The notes below the pieces were generated by a model that had not been told where the DNA came from, did not search any database, and saw only the letters and a list, made by a program, of their open reading frames with translations. Below, piece by piece: positions 20,569 to 29,721 of a stretch of DNA of 64,000 nt. The stretch spans positions 24,453,176-24,517,175 of the forward strand of contig NW_020948983.1 of NCBI RefSeq assembly GCF_900497805.2, read 5' to 3'. The stretch comes from Vombatus ursinus. Its lineage: Eukaryota; Chordata; Mammalia; Diprotodontia; Vombatidae. The first letter of the stretch is position 1. Every line of letters begins with the position of its first letter. Made by a program: the position numbers and the translations under genes.

Positions 20569-23500
20569 ATCAGTTGAATATAGAAATTTATCTTACCTGA
20601 CAGGAAGGCAGGAGGGGAGGAACTTAAATAAAGGGGGGGTGGCACTGAAAGAAGAGAGGGCAGACTAGGGGAGGCAGTAGATAGAAGCAAAACACTGTCA
20701 AGAAGTGAAAGGGTGAAAGGAAAGAACAAACAGGAGGAAAAATAGGATGAAGGGAAATACATAGTTAGTAATCATAACTGTGAATGTGAATGGGATGAAT
20801 TCTCCCATGAAATAGAAATGGATAGCAGAGTAGATCAAAAACCAGAATCCTACAATACGTTGTTCATAAGAAACACACTTGAAGCAGAAAGACACACAGA
20901 GTGAAGGTAAAGGGCTGGGGCACAATCTATTACACTTCAGCTGAAGTTAAAAAAAAAAAGGCAAGAGTAGCAATCCTGATCTCAGACAAAGCAAAAGAAA
21001 ACATAGATCTAATTTAAGAAGATAAGGAAGGAAACTACAGCTTGCTTAAAAGGTACCATAGACGATGATGTAATATCATTACTAAACATATATTGACCAA
21101 GTCATATAACATCCATATTCTTAAAAGAGAAATTAAGTGAGTCACAGGAAGAAATAGACAGCAAAACTATACTCATGGGATTTCAACTGCCCCATCTCAG
21201 AAGCAGATAAATCCAACCAAAAATAAACAAGAAACTAAGACAGTAAGTAGAATGTTAGAAAAGTAAGATGTGACATACCTTTGGAGAAAACTGAATGAGA
21301 ACAGAAAGGAATATAACTTTTTCTCAGCAGCAGATAGCACCTACATAAAAAATGACAATGTATCAGGGCATAAAACTCTCAAAATCAAATGTAGAAAGGC
21401 AGAAATATTAAATATATTCTTTTTGGATCATAATGCAATAAAAATACATTCAACAAAAGGCAGTGGAAAGATAGGTTAAAATTAATTGGAAACTAAATAA
21501 TCTAATCCAAAAGAATAAATGGATCAAAGAACAAATTATAGTAACAATCAATCATTTCATTAAAGAGAATTACAAGAAGGAGATGACATACCAAAATTTA
21601 TGGGATGCAGTCAAAGCAGTACTTAGGGGAAATTTTATTTCTCTAAATTCTTACATCAACAAAATAGAGAAAGCAGATCAATAAATTGGACATTCAACTG
21701 AAAAAAAAACTTTTTTTAAAAAAAGAACACATTAAAAATCCCTAATTGAGCACCAAATTGAAAATCCTAAAAATCAAAGGTGAGATTAATAAAATTGACA
21801 GTAAAAAATAACTAATTGGAAAAATTGACTAATAAATAAAACTAAGAACTGATTTTATGAAAAAAACCAATAAGATATGTCATTGATTAATTTGATTTAA
21901 AAAGAAGAAGAAAGAAGGAAACCAAATATCCTATATCAAAAAGTAAAAGGAAGAAATCACCATCAACAAAGAAGAAATTAAAGCAATCATTAGGAAACAT
22001 TTTGCCCAATTTTATGCCAATAAATTTGACAATCTGAGTGTAATTGCTGAATATTTGCAAAAATATAAATTACCTATATTAACAGATCAGTAACTAGAAT
22101 GCTTAAATAACCCCATCTTAGAAAATGAAATTGAACAAGCCATTAATGAATTCTCTAAGAAAAAATCCCCAGGGCCAGATGGCTTTAAAAGTGAATTTTG
22201 CCAAACATTTAAAGAACAATTAATTCCAATACTATATAAACTATTTGAAAAGATAGGCAAAGAAGGAATCCCACCATACTCCTTTTATGAGACAAATATG
22301 ATATTGATACCTACACCAGGATGAGCTAAAACAGAGAAAGAAAATCATAGACTAATTTCCCTAATGAATATTGATGCAAAAATTCTGAACAAAATACTAA
22401 CAAGGTGATTATAGCAATATATCATAAGGATTAAACACTATGACCAGGTGGGAAATATACCAGGAATGCAGGGTTGGTTAAATATTAAGAAAACTATCAA
22501 CATAATTGACAATATCAATAACAAAATCAATAGAAATGATATGATTATTTCAATAGATGCTGAAAAAGCTTTTGACAAAATACAGTACCATTCCAATCAA
22601 AAACATTAGAGAGCATAGGAATAAAGGAGAATTCCTTAAAATGATAAATAGTATCTATTGAAAACCATCAGCAAACATTATGTGTAATGAGGATAAGCTA
22701 GAAGCCTTTCCAATAAGATCAGGAGTGGAGCAAAGATGCACATCATCACCACTACTATTCAATATAATACTAGAAATATTAGCTACAGCAATGAGAAGAA
22801 AAAGAAATTGAAGGAATTAGAATAGTCAATGAGGAAACAAAACTATAACTCTTTGAAGGTGATAAGATGGTATACTTAGAGAACCCTAGAGAATCAACCA
22901 AAAAAACTACTTGAAATAATTAACAACTTTAGCAAAGTTGAAACATATAAGATAAACCCACATAAATCATCAGTATTTCTTTATATGACCTACAAAGCCC
23001 AGCAGCAAGAGCTAGAAAGAGAAATTATATTTAAAATAACTGTAAACAATAAAAAAAATTTGGGAGTCTCCCTGCCAAGACAAACCCAGCAACTATATGA
23101 ACACAATTACAAAACACTTTTCACACAAATAAAGTCAGATCTCATGGGTAGGCTGAGCCAATATAATAAAAATGACAATTCTGCCTGACCTAATTTACTT
23201 ACTCAGTGATGTACCAATCAACCTTCCAAAAATTATTTGATAGAGCTAGAAAAACTAACAAAAAATTCATCTGAAAGAATAAAAGATCAAGAATATCATG
23301 GGAATTAATGGAAAAAATACAAAGGAAGGTAGTCTAGTATTACCAAATATCAAATTATATTATAAAGCAGTACTTATCAAAACTATCTGGTACTGGCTAA
23401 GAAATAGAGTGGTGGATCAGTGTAATAGTTTAGGTACACAGACATGGTAGTCAGTGACCATGGTAACCTAGTGTTTGACAAGCCTAAAAACCTCAGCTTT

Positions 23501-23619
23501 TTAGAAGAACTTACTATATGACAAAAATTGCTGTGAAAACTGGAAAACAAATTGGGCAAAAACTAGTTATAGACCAACATCTCACACCATATACCAAGAT
23601 ATGGCCAAAATGGGGGCAT

Positions 23620-23762
23620 AGGGGCAGCTAGGTGGAGCAGTGTATAGAGCACAGGCCCTGAAGTCAGGAGGACCTGAGTTCAAATCTGGCCTCAGACCAA
23701 ATGCTTGACACTTACTAGCTGTGTGACCCTAGGCAAGTCACTTAACCCCAATTGCCTAAAAG
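23620..23762 (+). mobile_element. tRNA-derived marsupial SINE (A-tailed) inside ORF2
   Basis: The head GGGGCAGCTAGGTGGAGCAG is A-box-like, GAGTTCAAATCTGGCC is B-box-like, and the body ends ACTTAACCCCAATTGCC with a short A-rich tail. Flanks AAATGGGGGCAT (23608-23619) and AAATGGGGGTAT (23763-23774) form a 12-bp target duplication with one mismatch. It splits the C-terminal half of ORF2. Confidence 0.92.
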
Positions 23763-24088
23763 AAATGGGGGTATGGGTACGATTTAGACACTATAACCAA
23801 ATTATAAGAGCAAGGAGTGGTTTATTTGTCAGATCTATGAAGGGAAGAATTCATGACCAACTAACAGAGAGCATTAAGAAATGGAAAGTAGATCATTTTG
23901 ATTATGTTAAATTAAAAAGCTTTTGCATAAACAAAACCATTTCAACAAAGATTAGAAGGAAAGCAGAAAACTGGGAAACAATCTTACATCAAGTGTCTCT
24001 GATAAAGGCCTCATTTCTCATATATAGAGAATTAAGTCAAATTTATATACAAGCCATTCCCCAATTAATAAAAGGTCAAAGAGTATGA
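23705..24088 (+). other. Chimeric open frame: SINE start plus L1 ORF2 C-terminal text
   Basis: The 127-codon frame opens in the SINE (MTLTSCVTLGKSLNPNCLK) and continues into L1 ORF2 (GRIHDQLTESIKKWKVDHFDYVKL). It is an accident of the insertion; no sign of use, such as a promoter or conserved start context, is visible. Confidence 0.5.
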
Positions 24089-24999
24089 ACAGGCAGTTTT
24101 CAGATGAAGAAATAAAAGCTAGATAAGCTATAGACATATGAAGAAGTGCTCTAAAACCCACAGTTTTAGAAGTGCTGACGGGGTTGTGAGTAGAAAAAGT
24201 TTAATAAACCCTGCTCTAAATCACTTTTGATTAGAGAAATGCAAATTAAAAGAACTGTGAGGTACCAACTCACAACTATCAGATTGGCTAATATGACTAA
24301 AAACGGAAATGACAAATGTTGGAGAGGATGTTGGAAAATTGGGACACTAATGCACTATTGGTGGAATTATCAGCTGATCCCACCATTATGGGGAGTAATT
24401 TGGAACTATGCCCAAATGACATCCAAACTCTGCATAGCCTTTGATCAAGCAATATCACTACTAGGTGTCATCATAGACATCATAAAAAGGGAGGAAAACC
24501 CTTACATGTCCAAAAATATAGTAGCCCTTTTCGTGGTAGCAAAATATTGGAAGCTGGGGGATCATCAATTGGGGAATGACTGAACAAGTTGTAGTATATG
24601 AATATAATGAATACTATTGTTCAATAAGAAATGATTAACAGGCAGATTTCAGGGGAAAAAAAACAAACCTGGAAAGACTTATATGAACTGATGCAAAGTG
24701 AAATGAGCAGAACCAAGAAAACATTGTACACAGTATCAACAACATTGTATGATGATCAACTATGAATGACTCAGCTCTTCTCAGCAGCACAATAATCCAA
24801 GATTACTACAAAGGTCTCAGGAAGGAAAATGCTACCATATTCAGATAAAAAACTGCTGGACTCTGAATGCAGATGGAAGCATACCTTTTTGACTTTATTC
24901 TTTTTGTCTCTTTTTTTCTTTTGATCTGTTTCTTCTTTTACAGCTGTGACTAATATGGAAATGTTTTATATGATAACATATACATATATATGTATAAAG

Positions 25000-25085
25000 T
25001 ATGCATATATGTGTGTGTGTGTATATATATACATATATATATACTATATATGTGTATGTAAGTGTGTGTGTGTGTATGTATGTAT
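25000..25085 (+). repeat. TA/TG-rich simple repeat in L1 3' UTR
   Basis: Alternating ATATATAC and TGTGTG runs lie within the 3' UTR of the 16.1-kb L1, just before its final G-rich segment. Confidence 0.85.
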
Positions 25086-25199
25086 CCTGTTATCAAATTG
25101 CCTACCATTTTAGGAAGAAGGGAGGGTTGGAGAGAGAAAAATTTAAAATCTTGTAAAAATGAATGCTAAAAACTGTCTTGACATATAATTGGAGAAATA

Positions 25200-25610
25200 C
25201 TATTAAAAATAAAAAAAGCCTTTTTTCTTCTCCTATCTAACTGCATCCCCCCCCCACACACATACATACATTCTTAATTTACTGCTCAAAATTTTATGTA
25301 GATAACCTTAGGTAGTTGGGGACATAGATTCTAAGCCTTGACTTTCTCAATGCTCACATCTAGGGGATTTGAGAGCAGATCCCACAGAGCATGCATACTT
25401 AGGAACTCAACTTCTCCTTAGACAAGAGATTGCAATCACTCTAGGCTTGTGTCATTAATATTCTCAGCTAATTAGCTTATTTCTAACACAGTACCTCATG
25501 TAAGCTAATTGAATAATAATTTTAGAATGTACTATTTTATGTCTCTGGACATGAGGGAGGCAACTTGATGTATGGAAAATATCAGATTAGGAGGCATGAA
25601 TTTGGATTCG
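25200..25610. other. No gene recognised
   Basis: After the L1 tail there is a C-run (about 25246-25256) and A/T-rich sequence. A weak MIR-like piece (GGAGGCATGAATTTGGATTC) may occupy 25560-25612. Confidence 0.4.
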
Positions 25611-25613
25611 ATT

Positions 25614-25990
25614 TCTGACACCAAGGCCATTCAAAGTCTGATACCAAGGCCACAAAGTCTAATCCCAAGGTCACTAAATCCACTTCCAAGGCAACCAAAT
25701 ATGATTCTAAGGTGTGAAGCCCAGAGATTCCAAGGCTCTCAAACCTAGTGATTCCAAGGCTGCTAAGCCTACTGACCCCAATCTTCCTAGTCCACTAACC
25801 TTAAGGCTGAAACACCCAAAGATGCTAGGGCTAAAGCTCCTAGTCCCATGACTTCAAAATAGATGCTTCAGGACAGAAGGACTTCTTAAATCCTATAGTA
25901 CTGTGTTTTGTTTTTTTCCTCAGCCTGGGTATGATTATTCACTACTTTGAACAAATAAAGGAAATGATGAATCATAAGAAAAAATAAAAA
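25614..25990 (+). pseudogene. Probable processed pseudogene, lysine-rich repeat protein 3' end
   Basis: Seven or so tandem units of 21-24 bp translate to (S/T)-D-(S/T)-K-A-(T/A)-K with an optional P, for example SDTKATK, SNPKVTK, STSKATK, then DSKALKPSDSKAAKP. A closing segment reads KAETPKDARAKAPSPMTSK with a TAG at 25860. At least one stop and two frame shifts break it. About 90 bases on, an AATAAA (25954-25959) is followed by A-rich sequence, consistent with a retrocopy of a spliced mRNA. The Lys/Ala/Pro/Thr composition recalls the tails of linker histones and similar basic proteins, but the parent gene is not recognised. Confidence 0.5.
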
Positions 25991-26640
25991 GAATACATAT
26001 CATCCAAAGTATTATATTCTATTGGATGGGCAACCCATAGAATTGCCACTGGGGTATATATCTTGTGCTGACACTGAGGAAGGATAATAAAGTGAGTTCA
26101 GAAATGAAGAAGAGTAGGAGACTGCGGTAGATCACTTTTGGGGAAATGCATAGTATTTCTAATGATCCCAAGTTTTCTCTGAAAAATATTCATCTTTTAA
26201 TATAAATATTTTGTTGTTGTATTAATCAGTCATGAAAAACTAAAATGTCCAAATAATTAAAGTTGCAGGTCACACAAAGTCCATGAGACAAATGTGTAGT
26301 TGACATGAGTAGGTTGCAATATATTAACAACAAATATATGTGGTTTCCGTCCTTACAGCATATGAGACCCTCAGTCCTCTGCTCTTCTTTTTAGTAGTTC
26401 TTGTAAACAGTTTCCTGGTACATTATTATGGTAAAGTCAACCTAATCCTGAAGGACTTATTGTAGGAAATGGACTTCTTAGGGGATGTGAGTAGGTAATG
26501 GTATATAAGTACCTTGCTAATATGGATAAATATTTAATTTAATGAAAGCATTTTTAATTCAACTCCTCTATTTACTACTACTATTAGCTTTAATTTAAGT
26601 AGAATGTTAAAAGTTTACAAAAAAGGTTTTGTTTTAAGAT
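25991..26640. other. No gene recognised
   Basis: The stretch is A/T-rich and non-coding by eye. No clear repeat family was identified between the retrocopy and the reverse MIR. Confidence 0.4.
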
Positions 26641-26644
26641 AAAA

Positions 26645-26832
26645 TCACCTTATTTTATCCTCACAGAAACTCAGTGAGGTAGGTGTTATCATCATCCCAA
26701 TTGTCCAGATAAAGAAACAGAGAGGTCAAGTGACTTGCCCAGAATCAAATAGCTAGTAAGTGTCTAATGCAGGATTTGAATCCAGCTTTTCCTGACTTCA
26801 AGACTAGCACTTTATCCACTATGCTATGCTCC
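26645..26832 (-). mobile_element. MIR-type remnant, reverse
   Basis: The sequence CTCAGTGAGGTAGGTGTTATC, then AAGTGACTTGCCCAGAATCA, AATAGCTAGTAAGTGTC and GCACTTTATCCACTATGC is the reverse complement of a MIR/CORE-SINE body. Confidence 0.8.
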
Positions 26833-26917
26833 CCCAACATGAAGGCTATTTGAATATTTTTAGATTTCCGAGTGATTAGTTTTCTTATTTTTAATCTTTC
26901 TCCATCTCTCTTGTTAG

Positions 26918-26918
<1 letters not shown>

Positions 26919-26989
<71 letters not shown>

Positions 26990-26995
26990 CACACA

Positions 26996-27029
<34 letters not shown>

Positions 27030-27034
27030 CACAC
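26919..27034 (+). repeat. CT then CA compound microsatellite
   Basis: About 33 uninterrupted CT units are followed by CA units with two small interruptions. The length and purity suggest it is polymorphic. It lies about 35 bp from the 3' end of the HAL1-like insertion. Confidence 0.97.
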
Positions 27035-28199
27035 ATTAAAGCTAGTTAACATTTCTGGTAATTAACTCTCATACATTTTATTTTTTTTCCCTTGGCTTAC
27101 TTCTTTCTTTATTATTTATTTTTAGTTTTCAACATTAATTTCCACAAGATTTCGAGTTCCAAATTTTCTCCCTATCTCACTCCTCCCCCCACCTCAAGAC
27201 AACATGCATTCAGAATACCCCTTCCCCTAATCTGCCCTTCTTTCTATCACCCCCCTTCTCTTATCCCCTTCCTCTTCTATTTTCCTGTAGGGCAGGATAA
27301 ATTTCTATACCCCATTGCCTGTATATCTTATTTCCCAGTTGCATTTAAAAACAATTTTAACATTTGTTTTTAAAGATTTGGGCTCCAAATTTTCTCCCTT
27401 TCTCCCTCCCCACCCACTCTCATTGAAATGGCAAAAAGTCGATATGGGTTATACATGTGTAGTTATGCAAAACACTTCCATAGTAGTCATGTTGTGAAAA
27501 ACTAACTATGTGTCCCTTCATCCTATCCCCCCCATTTATTCTATTCTCTTTTTTGACCTTGTCCCTCTTCAGAAGTGTTTGCTTCCAATTACCCCCACCC
27601 CCAATCTGCTCTTCCTTCTGTTGACCCACCTTTCTTCTCCACTTTCCCCCTACTTTCCTGTAGAGTAAGACAGATTTCCATAACGAATTGAGTGAGTATG
27701 TTATTCCCTCCTTAAGCCAAATCTGATGAGAATAAGATTCACTTATTCCCTCTCACCTTCCCCCACTTCCTCTCCACTGTAAAAGCTTTTTTTTGGTCTG
27801 TTTTATGTGAGATAATTTACCACATTTTACCTCTCCCTTTCTCCTTCTCCCAGTATAATCCTCTCTTACCCCTTAACTTTTTTTTAGATATCGTCCCTTC
27901 ATCTTCAACTCACCCTGTGCCATCTGTCTATCTGTCTCTGTACCTACTACCTACCTGCCTATCTATCTATAAATATATAAATTTTTTTCTCCCTCCAACT
28001 ACCCTAATACTGACAAAGGTCTCATGAGTTACAAATATCATCTTTCCATGCAGGAATGTAAACAGTTCAACATTAATAAGTCTCTTATGATTTCTCTTTC
28101 CTATTTACCTCTTCATGTTTCACTTGAGTCTTGTATTTGAAAGTCAAATTTTCTGTTTAGCTCAGGTCTTTTCATCAAGAATGTTTGAAAGTCCTCTAT

Positions 28200-28790
28200 T
28201 TCACTGAATGTCCATTTTTCCTTCTGAAGGATTATACTCAGTTTTGCTGCTTAGATGATTCTTTGTTGTAATCCTATCTCCTTTGACTTCCTGAATATCA
28301 TATTTCAAGCCCTCTGGTCCCTTAATGTAGAAGCTGCTAAATCTTGTGTTATCCTGATTGGGTTTCCATAATACTTGAATTGTTTCTTTCCGGCTGCTTG
28401 CAATATTTTCTGCTTGACCTGGGAACTCTGGAATTTGACTATGATATTCCTAGGAGTTTTCCTTTGGGGATCTCTTTCAGGAGGTGATCAGTTTATTCTT
28501 TCCATTTCTATTTTACCCTCTGGTTCTAGAATGTCAGTGCAGTTTTCCTGGATAATTTCTTGAAAGATGATGTCTAGGCTCTTTTTTTTGATCATGGCTT
28601 TCAGATAGTCCAATAATTTTTAAATGATCTCTCCTGGATCTATTTTCCAGATCAGTTGTTTTTCCAATGAGATATTTCACATTGTCTTCTATTTTTTCAT
28701 TCTTTTGGTTTTGTTTTACACTGTCTTAATTTCTCATAAAGTCACCAGCTTCCATTTGCTCCATTCTAATTTTTAAGAAAGCAATTTTTT
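28200..28790 (-). pseudogene. HAL1-like ORF1, 3' part (broken)
   Basis: Minus-strand text gives the end of the coiled coil (LKIRMEQMEAGDFMRN-like), the RNA-recognition core around DLENRSRRD and SLDIIFQEIIQEN (28545-28600 on the map), and the start of the C-terminal domain. It is the continuation of the ORF1 that begins at 32995. Confidence 0.75.
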
Positions 28791-29085
28791 TTAAACATCC
28801 AGTGAGACAGTGAGTTTGGACTTGTTGAACACAGAGTTCATTGTATTTGGTAGGAACACTAATATGGCACACTCTCCCAGGTAATTAGATTAGGTCCCTT
28901 CCCCTCTATACCTGCTGCAGTTGGCACCTTGTATTATTTGTGAGTTTCTCTGGTTTCTACCATTTGGTTGAATGACCTTTAGTCCTATGGGTTCTAGAGA
29001 CCAGGACTCATAAGCAACAACTTTTGAATATTCTACCTGTCTTTTTCCTTAAATATCATCTCATTAAGTTCCTACTTTTTTATTG
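28791..29085. other. Unassigned segment inside the LINE nest
   Basis: About 0.3 kb lies between the 3' part of the older HAL1-like element and an L1 3' end. It does not resemble L1, HAL1 or SINE sequence by eye. It may be flanking DNA carried in with another insertion, or an older repeat. Confidence 0.4.
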
Positions 29086-29721
29086 TTTTAACATTTGTTT
29101 TTAAAATTTTGAGTTCCAAATTCTCTCCCTTTCTCCCTCCCACCCCACTGAGAAGACAATTCCATATAGGTTATACATGTGTAGTCATGCAAAATATATC
29201 CATAATAGTCATGTTGTGAAAGAAAACATGGGCAAAAAAAAAACTCAAGAAAAATAAAGTTGAAAAAAAACAACAAAAGTTGCTTGAATCTGTGTTCAGA
29301 CACCATCAGTTCTTTCTCTGAGTATGGATAGCATTTTTCATCTCAAGTCCTTCAGAGTTGTCATGGATCATTGTATTGTTGAGAATAGCTAAGTCATTCA
29401 CAGATGATCATCTTCCAATATTGATGTTACTTTGTACCCAGTACATTTAACTTTGTATCTACCAATGTAAGTCTTTCTAGGTTTCTCAGAGAGCATCCTG
29501 CTCATCATTGCTTATAGTACTTACAATGTTATAATTATAGCTTATAATTTTATAATTATAAAATAATTCTTATAATACTTGTAGTATTCCATCATAATCA
29601 CATACCACAACTTATTCAGCCATTCTGCAATTGATGTGCATCCCCTCAATTTCTAATGCTTTACCCCTAGAAAAGATCTGCTAAAATATTTTTGTACATA
29701 TAGGTCTTTTTCCTTTTTTAT
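29086..29721 (-). mobile_element. LINE-1 3' end (ORF2 C-terminus and 3' UTR)
   Basis: Minus-strand text begins in ORF2 near GACCTATATGTACAAAAATA and GGAATACTAC. It continues through GAAAGAACTGATGG and ends with GAACTCAAAATTTTAAAAAC and a short A-rich tail. It is 5'-truncated, as most L1 copies are, and adjoins the tail of the younger HAL1-like element. Confidence 0.85.

Larger units (their letters stand above)
20745..24870 (+). pseudogene. LINE-1 ORF2 (broken, near full extent)
   Basis: ORF2p is the endonuclease/reverse transcriptase of L1. Endonuclease text begins near 20766 (VIITVNVNGMNSP). The RT region shows KKSPGPDGF (about 22155), NHRLISLMNIDAKILNKIL (about 22343), [12 protein letters not shown] (about 22550) and an eroded FADD box reading FEGDKMVYLENPRE near 22852. 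A short deletion follows the AEKAFDK motif. The C-terminal part includes a 118-codon open piece at 24227-24583 ([19 protein letters not shown]), and the end matches the HPEKEL terminus seen at 59354. Frame breaks are many, and the catalytic Asp pair is damaged. Confidence 0.85.
16125..25190 (+). mobile_element. LINE-1, 5' UTR to 3' tail, split by a second L1
   Basis: The parts are 5' UTR (16125-16874), ORF1 (16875-17822), spacer start (17823-18062), an inserted L1 (18063-20278), spacer remainder (20279-20744), ORF2 (20745 to about 24870) and 3' UTR (to about 25190). Without the insertions the element is near 6.7 kb, about full length for this lineage. A SINE (23620-23762) also lies in ORF2. 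Numerous stops and frame shifts are spread through both ORFs, so it is an old, dead copy, but it gives the most complete view of the lineage's layout in this window. Confidence 0.85.

Noticed and set aside
26745-27032. Minus-strand frame rich in Arg-Glu and Cys-Val
   Set aside because: It is a reading of the CT/CA compound microsatellite plus a MIR remnant, not a protein.
9098-27034. CRISPR-like or satellite arrays
   Set aside because: The repeated units are microsatellites or dispersed LINE parts; no equal-length spacers between constant repeats exist.
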